Source: Pseudofabraea citricarpa (taxonomy: Eukaryota > Ascomycota > Leotiomycetes > Helotiales > Dermateaceae). From it: a stretch of DNA of 64,000 nucleotides. The translations under genes were made by a program, and so were the position numbers. The stretch is from NCBI GenBank assembly GCA_029641185.1, contig JAPWGK010000021.1, forward strand, positions 372,001-436,000, read 5' to 3'. The notes beneath the pieces are model-generated. The model searched no databases. It was not told the DNA's origin and saw only the letters and a list, made by a program, of their open reading frames with translations. Positions 34,325 through 44,839 of this stretch are shown here, piece by piece. Each line of letters starts with the position of its first letter. The stretch's first letter is position 1.

Positions 34325-35607
34325 ATGGAATCGCGCAACCCCAACGACAAAGCTACCGAGCATAGCATAGCTGTTCAAGATGAAGAAATTCGGTTCGAAG
34401 TGATCAGTCGCGGAGCCCAGCGCCAGTGCGTCAACCAGCAGCAGCCTGTCAATGATGATAAAATCCAAGTCCAGATCTCCGCGCACGACCTGGCAGCTCT
34501 TATCTCTGAAATTGAAGCACTCCGAGAAGACAAAGCCAAATCAACTGCAATCATCAATTCACAGCAGTCTGAGATCCAGTTTCTGAAAGGTGCTGTCGGT
34601 TCTTTCATCTATTTCAGCAGACTACCAAAGGAAGTGCGATTCGCGATATGGCGATATGCAATTAACGAACCCACGGTTATTACTTTTGATTACCGTTCCA
34701 AAACGCCTAGGAAAGCATGGCATATGGATATCGATCACGATGTCTACCTGGCCCCTTTATCTCCACATCGCCCCCTGTTACGGGTAAACAGAGAGTGCAG
34801 GCAAGAATGTCTCCGGATGTTGAAGCCCCATGTACCTGAGTTCTCTGATGGTTATGCAAAGGCTTACATCAATATCGGAATTGACACTATTTGGGTCTCT
34901 GAAGACAGGAATAGAATAGATGACTCGATAAATGAACTATCTAAGCTGCAGCTACACAATACTGGACATCTTAACTCATTCGCAATGTCATACTATGAAT
35001 GGCATGCGATCAGAGATCGCGAGGGGTCGTATCTTATAGATAACGATACTGAGGAGTACTATAGTGACCCGTTTTATGACGAATTTCACTATGACGAGGA
35101 ATACTACAACGATGATTGGTATATGCTTCCGACAATGGATAAGCTTCTAATTAAGGCAATGGATATGCTTACCGAACTTAATATTTCAACGATCATATTT
35201 GTTGTCGGGGTTGAAGACGTACGAAAAGACAAGGACGTTGTCTTCGTGAAGCCTTCGAAAACACCATCTGATTTAGTTTTTCGCAAGGGTTTGCACCTAA
35301 TGCGGCCAGAGCTGACGTGGGAAGTTTTGGAAACATATTGGCCGACCAGAATTCGTCACATTCAGACTAAATTCAAGAACACCTCTGGTAAGCACTTGTG
35401 ATATGATGCCCACTTAAAGGCTAAAGGCTAATTCTGAATACAGCTTTTGTTAATAACATCAAATTAAAGGAAAGGGCGGAGAAGTGCAGCCTCTGGACTA
35501 TCCCGCAGTTCAAGTACATGGAGGCAACAACCGCAACCAGACTAGACAGAATGAGCGACTCGAAACTACACCAGCGAACCATTAGATTTCCTCTATCAGG
35601 ATATTGA
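34325..35607 (+). CDS. 2EXR-domain protein
   Basis: Exon 1 (34325-35387) and exon 2 (35444-35607) with a 56-base intron give 408 residues. Upstream in-frame sequence from 34193 lacks an ATG. A disordered N-terminus is followed by a helix that could be a coiled coil (about 60-90). The 2EXR signature follows, FIYFSRLPKEVRFAIWRYAI, which resembles the start of an F-box-like fold. The later part has conserved PLLRVNRECRQECLRM and an acidic Tyr/Asp/Glu-rich stretch near residue 245. Family members are numerous in filamentous ascomycetes and their role is not established. The stop at 35607 is only 13 bases from the stop of the P450 on the other strand. Confidence 0.8.
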
Positions 35608-35620
35608 CCTGTTGGTTTGC

Positions 35621-37389
35621 TTAGCGGCGACGAAGTCTCATGTTACACTCGGTTGGTTTGACAAAAATCATGTTATACAGCTTCCATTCCGAGCCTGGCT
35701 TCTCCAAGGATATCTACACAAGAAATCGGGAATCAGCGTAGTTTTCTCTAGAGATACTGAAAAAGCAATAGAAGTGGAGAATTCAGCATACCTCAAAAGT
35801 TCTCAAGAACGCAGGAATCACCTTGTACATCTCAAGCATCGAGATATTCCTTCCAATGCACATGTGACTCCCTGCTCCAAAATGAAACATATACCGATTC
35901 ATCTCCAGAGCCTTTCCTATGTCAAGCCATCTCTCGGGTTTCCAGATATCAGCATCGTGGCCGAAGATTTCTCGGTTGCGGTGAACAGTCCACGGATTGG
36001 CGCTTACGATGGTTCCACCAGGAATAAAGTCCCCGCCTACTTTTCTTCCACCCGCTGGTACTACTCTCTCGAAGTTAAATGCCGTTGCTGGATGAACCCG
36101 AAATGTCTCTTTCAAACATGCATCGAAATAAGGAAGTGTTTGTGCAGTTGTAAAGGAGAGTCGGGTTGAACCTGCCGGCATTGCAGCATCAATCTCCGCT
36201 TGGAGTTTCCTGCATACCTCAGGATTCTTGACGAGGTAATACAAGAGAGCAAATATTGTGATTGCACTGCCAAATAAGTTAGTAGATGATGAAAGAAACC
36301 TAGGAAGTCATCCATACGTGGTGTCAGAACCCGCAAAGCTGAGAATTGCGCATAGCTTCACAATTTCTACATTGCTCATAATCTCGGGGTTATTCTCTTG
36401 AAGAGCTAACATGCGATCTAGCAAATCACCAGTAGGCCCGTCGATTTCTTTCGCGGGACGCTCTTCCCGCTTGCGGATGTGCTTTTCTGCAAATGGGACC
36501 ACGGCAAATGCCAGGTCGATGTAACCCTTTTCAGCAAACCACTGAAGGATGGGATTCTTGTAGAGAAAACGATCCATCCATGGGACTTGGCCAGTCTACT
36601 TGGGATATCAGTACCACCCATAACAGAAACTCTGTCCACTGGTCATCAAGTACTCACGTAGTAACCGTACAAATTCCCTACATTGACAACGTCCATAATG
36701 CCATCCACATCACCATTCTTCTCAATGAAGCCGTGACGCTCGCCATAAATTAGCTGCCCCAACACATCGAATGCGAAATATTGCATCCATTCAACAAGAT
36801 CAAGACTTCCCTCCGGGCCAATCTTATCTGCATATCTCTCTGCGGAGGTTTTGATGAAGAAATCAATAGTCTCATCGACATAACCTTCCAATTGAGCGAC
36901 TGCAGTCATAGAAAAAGCGGGACCATAAGCTCGTCGCATCCTGCTATGGTGATCTTGATTTCGGGTAGAGAACAAAGTCTCATGTTTCTTTCCATTGAGG
37001 ATCAAATCCGAGATGGCATAGTAATCAGACTTTTCACTCGTCAAAAATGTCTCCCAGATTCACAGACTACTTTTCAGGAGTTGACAGACCTTGGGAAACT
37101 GGTCAGTTCCCATATAGATATCCTGCACGGCCCTCGGATCAGAGAAAGAAAGCATGATCGGCCCGTACCGAACAACACTGCCATACTTCTCATGCAGATC
37201 TACCATGGGCATCGAGTTTCGTCCCGAGAACGTGTATCCCAGCCGCCAGAAATTCGTTATCGAGCCCAGGAATGGTCCGGGATATTTGTGGATTCCATGT
37301 CCGTACCGTGCATATATTGCATAGAGTAGTATAACGGCCAGGAAGATGTGATAGTGCGAGGAGAAGTAGGCGAAGAGCTCGGGAAACAT
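35621..37389 (-). CDS. Cytochrome P450, pisatin demethylase-like
   Basis: Five exons: 37389-37090, 37029-36658, 36595-36318, 36266-35792 and 35713-35621, encoding 505 residues. All phases match. An N-terminal membrane anchor (about 10-25) leads to the KYPGPFLGS hinge. The I-helix motif is FAGSDTT, the K-helix ExxR is KETFR, the PERF-like motif is KPERW, and the haem loop FGAGSHMCIG puts the axial Cys at about 453. The last exon (EKPGSEWKLYNMIFVKP) restores the usual C-terminal strand, so a model stopping at 35783 would be truncated. The overall pattern is that of fungal P450s often annotated as pisatin demethylase or related. The substrate is unknown. Confidence 0.93.
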
Positions 37390-38131
37390 GGTGAAACGAA
37401 GGTAGATAGTGCTGCTTGCGATGAGCTCCTATATTTTTTGATTGTGGGATGAATTGACGAGCAGGATTCCGATGAGGTCCTGGAGTATCAGAAGTTAGAA
37501 ATGTTAGTGCTGATTATCTAGGTACTTGATAGATTTGGGCTAAAGGCGGGATGACTTCTGAGGTATGAGGCGTCCAATTATAACGTCGTCGTCGTTTAAA
37601 GTTAGGTCTGCCAAGCCACACTTGGTGAGATACGGACATACCTAGCTAAGTAGCCAAGCTTTTGCACATCGCTTCCACGTCTTTCTATTGATCCAGTAGC
37701 AGTGATAATATGTGAGAAATTAAAGGGTCATCATAAAGTTTATCTGTGCATGTCGAAAAGCCTTGGGTGTCAAAAAGAATTTATGGTTTGGGGGTTTTAA
37801 ATCTCCGCCACCTAGGTAGCTAGATGTATAAACCTATAATTAGTTTGCTATTGTTCTTTAGGTATTTCTCTACGAGGGCTCAACTTATAGTTGGAGAAAT
37901 ACTGTATTTTGGCTATGCTATCGACCGTCCTGTTAAGAGCGTCAAAATCTGCTACAGCTACTACTCCCTATTCTATTATCACTATCGACCTGTTTTTGGG
38001 ATTCGGGGCCATGGCATAGAGCTTCTAATGACCTCAGATGTAACCCTAATGTTGCGATTGTCTTATTCGGAAAATCTGATGTCGTTTGTATTGTGTTTGA
38101 AGGTAGAAACTGCAATCTGTGGTTATGTCCC
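37390..38131. other. Intergenic region
   Basis: About 740 bases with the promoter of the P450 gene and the 3' flank of the MYND gene. No coding signal was recognised. Confidence 0.45.
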
Positions 38132-40025
38132 TCAAACCCTCTCAAACTCCATATACCGTTCGCTCCCCGTATGAAGAGAAGCACATCTAATCTCAAACTC
38201 CTCCTTCGTAGTCTCTACCGTGACCCTCAACGGCCAAGGCTCGATGACAGAATGCTTCTCCTTAATCTTTACCCCGTACTTCTTCGTTAGCTTGTGCATC
38301 TGGACATCCTTCAAGAAAGTGCCAAAAGCCTTTTCGAAATCGCCGAACATCGTATAGCTTGACGAAATTCGGATCATCTCCGGGCTGTCCATTCCACTCG
38401 TGCTACCGGTCATCATATTTATGAGTGCTATCGGCGGTATGGGTATGAATTTCTGCATGAGCCTCCGGGACTCTTTGATGCGCTGCTGGCCGTTCGGATC
38501 ATTCTCGTGATATACCTCGCTGACAACGTTTAGGAAGAGCATTAGCAAAATCGCCTTTGGGTTGGTCTTTTTCAGGAGCGGGCTGAACGTGGAAAGGGTC
38601 TTTTTGGGTCCGACGTATCCGCGATCACAGATATTTGAGACCTATATTCGAGTCAACTGTTATCATGTGCTTGCTACTAAGTTCAAGAGAAGAACTTTTA
38701 CCCACCTCGATACGGTCGAACTGAGATTCCTCAGCGCTAAAATGACCCGGAAGCTCTCGAGCATCAACATTGAAGAGCCGAAAGTGGATATTGAGATCCT
38801 TGATACGCTGACAGAAACGCAAAAGCGTATCTCTTAGGAAGAAGAAGAAGCTGCCCGTGACATCATTGGTAGCTCTTGGTGCGAATCTCATGTATTCATG
38901 GTAATACCAGCCTTCAAACGGACTGGCATCATCTTTCATAGGCCAGATTCGATCCTCGTGAAAGAATGTGCTTATAAAGTCAGCCAGGCTTCAAACATAA
39001 AAGGAGGGTAATGAGCTGCTCACGGGTTGGGTGTGTCAAACTTCTCTCTCGATGCACCATGCGGTAGAAGAATACCATCTTCACGAAACGTTACCGTTGC
39101 TACTCGGATCGGAGGTGGTTGGCTGCACAAAGCACGATGCAGATAGTCGACTCTCTCTGGAGCCAACATGACGCGCCGCCGAATTTCCTGTGCACCCTCC
39201 TGGGTTAAACCCCGTGGGACATTGAAGTAATCCTTCAGCTCATCCCATTGGTGCTTCTTTAACACTAACCGCAGAGATCTCTTGCCGAAAGAAAAGGTTT
39301 TTGCTTGGAGGGAAGTCCGTGGCTTGTCTTTAATCTTCTCACAAACTTCAACAACTGGTCCCAGTGCCACATGGCGAAGAGTATCTACCATGCCATGTTC
39401 TAGTAGTGCTGAATACCACACGTGTATCATGATCGTGGCTGCTTCTTCGGGTTCAAGGCTCAATGCGAGGAATAGTAGGATAACGTTGCGGGCGACGACG
39501 ATGAAATTGATATCGTTGATGACAAGCGTGCATCGGCCATCATACCCAACTGAAAGACCTTCCAGGATAGTCTTAATGACGTTGCGGATGTCTCCAGATG
39601 CAGCGAAGAGTAAATCGATATCGCGATGGGCATCTTCGGTGCTCTTGCTCTCTTCTCCGTTTAGTATGTTCAAGGCCGGCATGTTTCCCCAGAGATATTG
39701 CTTCAAGCCAAAGTCTGAGTAGAGTCCGCTATCAGAGACCCAGCTGGGAAGACGGCCCTGCTTGCTCCAGCCTGGAACAAATTCGCTCTTCATAAGGTCG
39801 GATTTGCAGATCTTCTTGTGGTGAGGCCAGTCCGTGATCTGACACTCCTTGCAGCAATACTTAAAAACGTTAGCTAATTCACACACGTCGTGGACAACAC
39901 ACCTGAACCAATTTGCAAGAGCCGCAGACTAGACTGGCTGTATTTTGGCATGGCAACTCTTTGCTATTAGCCTTTCGTCCAGTGTTTGCACACAGATTCT
40001 GCTGGGCAGAAGGCAGAGGGTCCAT
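38132..40025 (-). CDS. MYND zinc-finger / DUF4470 protein
   Basis: Four exons: 40025-39903, 39859-39024, 38970-38706 and 38641-38132, giving 577 residues. The MYND finger is formed across the first intron: CQNT..LVCGSC at the end of exon 1 and YCCKECQITDWPHHKKIC at the start of exon 2, with all Cys/His positions present. A DUF4470 region follows (about residues 75-180): LKQYLWGNMPALNIL, then the LLFAASGDIRNVIKTIL and VINDINFIVVARNVILLFLAL blocks. The rest is a fungal extension of unknown function, including FEGWYYHEYMRFAPRA. MYND fingers bind partner proteins. The AAG and TAG acceptors of introns 1-3 are less common but keep the frame. Confidence 0.85.
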
Positions 40026-40645
40026 GTTGAGGCTTGTGAAGGTCGTCGTTGTAGAGAGAACCCTGTATGAAAAAGGTTGCTCTTTCCAGGTAGTATTCTG
40101 GCGGTGGATTTGTGGATCGTGTTCTCTCGAAGAATTTAAAACGTTGGTAGACAAGTTACCGAAGAGTTGGTAGATATGGAGGGCGGCTACCCCCCGAATA
40201 TGGAAAACCGTGCAACATACAAACGCCGATAGCCAATAGCACACTAATATGTCTTTGCAAAAGCCACAATGCTAATAACGAGAGGCTCTATTTTTCATTC
40301 AAAGGGATTTAGGGTATTCGGGAGTAGCTACAGGCTACAACTTGGAGAAGAAAAAGTATAGAAGATTCTTTATAAAAGGTTATCTTACGCCTCTCAGAAC
40401 ATCAAAGTCCAAGGAGGGAAGTGGGATCTCACAAATTCTTTGCTGCCAGCACAGAACACATAGACAAATACATCAGATAATTTTTCACGTCAGATAAAAA
40501 CTCACAAAACGATTCAAGATTTTACAATTTGAGGATATGTTCTATTACTTATCAAAAGTTCTGTACTAACTCATCTACCTGCCCAAAGCCGAAGTAAAGA
40601 AAGCAGAAAGAAAACTAGTAATACTGTAAACCTCCTTTAAGAGAT
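40026..40645. other. Intergenic region
   Basis: About 620 bases, AT-rich after 40.4 kb. Nothing recognised apart from the promoter of the MYND gene. Confidence 0.4.
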
Positions 40646-40834
40646 TTAAGACTTGTCGGACGGTCCGCTGATAAAGCTACATTCGTTGCACCACAGGTCA
40701 CAGGAAGGACGCTTATCCTGGAAATGCCCACACTGCAAAAAATGAATATTGTTCTCAGATGCATTTGTGCAAATGACGACGATTGGCTCGCCCCAGTGGC
40801 CACACTTGTATTTGTGAGTGACTCGGAAGCACAT
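40646..40834 (-). CDS. Small cysteine-rich protein, 62 residues
   Basis: An ATG at 40834 opens a 62-residue frame ending at 40646. It begins MCFRVTHKYKCGHWG and contains Cys pairs in CGH, VICTN, LQCGHF and a tight cluster CDLWCNECS near the end. The two Cys-Gly-His motifs and CxxxCxxC-type spacing suggest metal binding, perhaps a small zinc-binding protein of a kind common in ascomycete genomes. The upstream leader (about 40855-40930 on the plus strand) is a GT-rich low-complexity stretch. No signal peptide, so it is probably not a secreted effector. It is short, so moderate caution applies. Confidence 0.5.
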   Translation of the reverse strand: MCFRVTHKYKCGHWGEPIVVICTNASENNIHFLQCGHFQDKRPSCDLWCNECSFISGPSDKS

Positions 40835-41411
40835 CTTGAGTTCCTGGTAGGTTAGGTTCTTGTTTTTGTTTTGGATGTGAATGTGGGTGTCTGTCTGTGT
40901 GGGTGATTGTGTGAGTGTATGTGCACGATGGGTCTTGTCCTGTGGGGTAACTTCGGTAGTTATAAAGATATTCGAGGGCCATTGTATGGAGTGACAACAG
41001 AGCATTGTTTTGATTTATTGTGATCATTCTTCATAGCTTGTTAAAAGGTGTGTGTTCTCGTTCTTTATACCGCAACTCGTTATATCCTTTGTTCAATTTT
41101 TGAAAGCACAAAGCATTAGTCCCAGATTACGAGTGAAAAGACGAAATTTTTCTTAGCGGCGGCTTCTTATGATTCTTCAACTCAATCTGGATAGAGTTAC
41201 TGCTCAAAAGTTTAGAAGGCTTCTACTAAAAACACGATGTCATTCGCGTGGATGCCACGCCGTCCATAATTCTCTGTTCTTTACTCCGGCTTCTGTGAGA
41301 AGTCAGAAACCTCCCCATCTCCAACCGTTACCGTATGCCAATGTCCACATCCAATAGATGATTGTGATCCAATAACCAACACAGTTGTACGAGGTTTGGG
41401 AGGAAGACTGT
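40835..41411. other. Intergenic region with GT-rich stretch
   Basis: Contains the GT-rich leader described for the small cysteine-rich gene and the 3' flank of the second 2EXR gene. Nothing else seen. Confidence 0.4.
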
Positions 41412-42742
41412 TTACCTAGCTTTCCATGGCTTGTTGGAAGATACCGCTCTTACACACTTGACATCTAGAACCTTCCATTGTGATCTGTTTCGGGCCCACT
41501 CATAAGTCTCCCAATACTCATATTCAGCATCTCCCCATACCCCATCTGAAAAGAGTTAGTTTCACTTCTGAAAATTCGCTGTACCTACTTACTGCTGAGT
41601 AGATATTGTAATTTTTCTTCGCTCTTGCGCCTCTCCTGTTCAATGTAGTGGCGTAGCTTGTATACGAAATAGCCCCAGCTGGTTCGCGGGCCTGGCGCTT
41701 CATTGGAGAGGTCAATGGTATGGATCCACTCGACCATTGCTTGCTCTTCTTCCTTGCCTGGCGAGTAATTTACGGTAGGTTCGACGAAGGAAATTTGATC
41801 ATGCTTGGATATGTCGTCCCGCTCGACAACGAGGATGAGTTCTTCGAGGTTTTTGAAAGTCTGGATTATCTGCATTGCATCCACGCAATTATCATAAGTA
41901 CGCTCATGCCGGTTGAATTCTGATATTGCGAGTCGCTTCACCTTCAAGTGTTGGCTGGAATACCATTGCTCCGCAGGACTTCCATATCCAGCGTCAGAAA
42001 ATATCAGCAAGTCGTCTAAGATGGATATTGCTTCCACAGGGCGAGAGGGATCAAAGTAGTTGTGGGCGCCAATGCGAATAGAATCGGCCAACCACAAGAT
42101 ATCCACCAAGGGATTGAAATTGGCCACCAATTTAGACAGCGTACTAAGGGCGTCCGCGGGATGGAAATATGACCGGAGACCTTTGAAAGCTTCTTCTCGG
42201 GCCTCTTTATCGACTGAAAAAAGAGGCGACTTGTGCGTCACTGCTTGCAGGTCCGATTGAATCCACTGCGGAGCTCCATGATGCCAGTACTGATGAAGAG
42301 TGATAGGAATTATCTTTTGCACTGTGAAAGCATGGTTCCAGATCATCAGTCGTACCTCCTTCGGCAATTCGGGGAACCGTGGAAAGGTTCTTTCCAAGTA
42401 TAAATGGAAATTGGTGGTTCTCTCCATAAAAAGGCTCATGTGTGCTTCGGTTTCTTTCATCTCAATCTGGAGTGCCTCGTGTTCTTGGCGCAGAGCATCT
42501 GCAGAAGCGATGACTGACTTGAGGTCGCCTGCATCGAGCTGATCGATACTGTCCGCAAAATTATCCCATGCAAAGTCGTTAAACAGCTGGAAGTCGTCGG
42601 CGACTTTATCTAGCATTGTACGGAAAACCACGGTATGTTTGTGGAGGTCTGCATTGGTCTGGCGCAAGGATTCCGTTGCTCTGTGGAAGAGTTGAAGATT
42701 GTCATTGAGGGTCGTGGGTGGTTTTCTGGGGTCGAGCGACAT
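41412..42742 (-). CDS. Second 2EXR-domain protein
   Basis: Exon 1 (42742-41593) and exon 2 (41545-41412) with a 47-base intron (GTAAGT donor, ACTAACTC branch, CAG acceptor) encode 427 residues. Reading on without splicing stops only eight bases after the donor, while the spliced tail gives a Trp/Tyr/Glu-rich sequence (EYEYWETYEWARNRSQWKVL), supporting the intron. An N-terminal coiled-coil-like region (about 15-120) precedes the 2EXR motif FPRFPELPKEVRLMIWNHAF. It has the same layout as the gene at 34325 (coil, then 2EXR) but little further similarity, so it is an old paralogue at best. An upstream in-frame ATG at 42937 is possible but less likely. Confidence 0.82.
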
Positions 42743-43199
42743 CTTGCTTGCTGAATGACTGTTCCGAAGCTCCGAGGTGTCTTTGCTTTCTGAACGTTTT
42801 TCTTGGTGGTGCAATCTCGAGCGTTGAGGTATGCTGCTCTCCAGAAGAGATCGTTGCCGTTTATATAGACATGCTCGGGTTTCCATAGAATGTTCTTCTT
42901 GCATACAAGCGAAGAAATTCCAGACACACTCTTGCAAGCTGGCTGTATCCTGAGTGTTCTGCTTTGTTTTGCTTTGTTCACTGTAGCAAGTGAAACGAGC
43001 TGGGAGAAATTCCCAGAAGTAGACAGAATCGACATTTCATTGATTGATCTCGTACACCTACGTTTTTCGGCTTCACGTAGGTGAGTCAGAATTGAGATTA
43101 TAGTTCTCAAATGATTCCACGGCCCATGGATGTCGAATTGACAGCAGATTAGTGAAAAGTAGAAAGTGGGTATTATTTATTAATCGCCGAAGATTTTGC
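42743..43199. other. Intergenic region
   Basis: 457 bases with the 2EXR promoter and the 3' flank of gpi8. No coding signal recognised. Confidence 0.4.
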
Positions 43200-44421
43200 T
43201 CACGCTGACTCAAGGTACGACCCAGCCAGCCAAACTAGTGTACAGCCAGCCAAAGCCCAGGCACCCATAGTCTTTTTGCCAAACCAGGAATTGTCAACCT
43301 CGACTTTAGCAGCTCTAATCCTCCTCGTCTTGGGGCTTGGTATCTCGTGCTCAAAAGCCGTAGCATTTCTCTCCTGTGCATCGGCAGCATCTTGTCTCTC
43401 TCTCAATTCGGCAATTTTCTTGCCCAGTAGCAACAAGTCCTCTTTCCATTCTGTTGCATTCCCTCCATCTACCTCAACATTCTGGACATTCCCAAAGAAA
43501 TCCATCAATAATCTGTCTCTTGCTGCTTGCTCGCCACCTGGAAAGAGGTCATATCTTATTCCAGCATTGGAGTGGATCTTCGCAGAGTCGTAACTGCTAA
43601 ATAGATCTCCTAACGTGGTCTTGCTACTCGGTTCTCGTACATGGGTCTCGAGGAAATCTAGGTTGTAGTATGTATAGCGATCGATGACAGCCACACCAAC
43701 ATCGTTATCAGCGTGGTGCGAATAGGATGATTCGTCGATTTCTGAAGACCCAGTTGCAATAATATTGGGAGAATAGAACTTCGAATACATGGTATTGGCC
43801 TGGCAAGTATCAATCATAAAGAGGAGCTCATGGTACCTAGATGAGAGTCAGTGGTGTTCAAGAATGTTGTTATCTGAATCCATACCGTTTCTTTTCCCAC
43901 ATCTGCTCAAAAGCGTCTGCGAGATCGAATGCACTGATCTCCTCTGCGTCTTGAAACTTCAGAAACTCATTGCCACCATGACCTGTCATGTAAACGAGGA
44001 TGTTACTCCGGTCATCTGTCAACAGCCTTTTACTCCTCGGCATTTCCTCGCCCACTCTGTCCGTCAACAAGCGAATGAAGTTCTCCACCGTAACCTCATA
44101 GCCTCTATAATCAACCTCGATGTTATCTCCGTAAAGATCCACTGCACGATCCGCATTCGAGTATACTGTTCCTGGGAATGCATTTCGTGGGTTGCAGGCC
44201 ATATCGTCGGGAAGCATCAGGATAATCTGGGAATCGGGTATCCCTAGGCGCTTAACGGTCCGGTATAAGGAGAGGACATTTGCAAGATGGCGATAGTTGA
44301 ACCAAAAGCGCGACGTCGAGACCAGAACAGCCCAATTAGATGTGTGTTCTGCTGCGACTGGCAGAGGTGCCAGCAACGATGCCAGCACCACGGGGAGCTG
44401 GAGAAGGCTGGAGATCTTCAT
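43200..44421 (-). CDS. gpi8: Gpi8, catalytic subunit of GPI transamidase
   Basis: Exons 44421-43886 and 43836-43200 with a 49-base intron encode 390 residues. A signal peptide (about 1-24) precedes the C13 peptidase domain. Conserved blocks include [35 protein letters not shown] and FPGTVYSN. The catalytic His is at about 148 in MTGHGG and the catalytic Cys at about 190 in [14 protein letters not shown]-terminal membrane span ([16 protein letters not shown]) anchors it in the ER. Gpi8 cleaves the C-terminal signal of precursors and attaches the GPI anchor. It shares a short divergent promoter with the histidine-phosphatase gene. Confidence 0.97.
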
Positions 44422-44839
44422 TGAGTTGGTGAGCACTCCAGTTGAAGGAGCGTATAGCGATGAGGCGTGGGCGTAGGAACTGTGAATGCCATCAACCTGG
44501 TCAGGGAGACGTGATGATCAATGCCGGCATCTGGCCGCTGAGTAATGGAGTAATGCCCGGCTGTTGTTCCCGCTGCCGTAGCATCAGCCGCTAGCATCAT
44601 CCGGAAGTACGATTTCCCGGTAGAGGCACACGCTTAGTACCAAAATAGCTAGCGTGGACCCTCCAGATGCATCACATGTTAATGCGGGGCAGGTAGTGCA
44701 TTGTTCAATATCAACCTCAGTTCTTGCATCATCCACGAGTCAGCCTAAATACGCCCAAGCCTATTTCTGACCGCTGAGTCCAACCTTTTTCTCGCCATCA
44801 TCTGATGTTTGCGAATAGCCTCACTCAACCTGAACTGTA
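44422..44839. promoter_or_regulatory. Divergent promoter region, gpi8 / histidine phosphatase
   Basis: Only 418 bases separate the two start codons, so both promoters lie here. No clear TATA box was seen. Confidence 0.5.
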
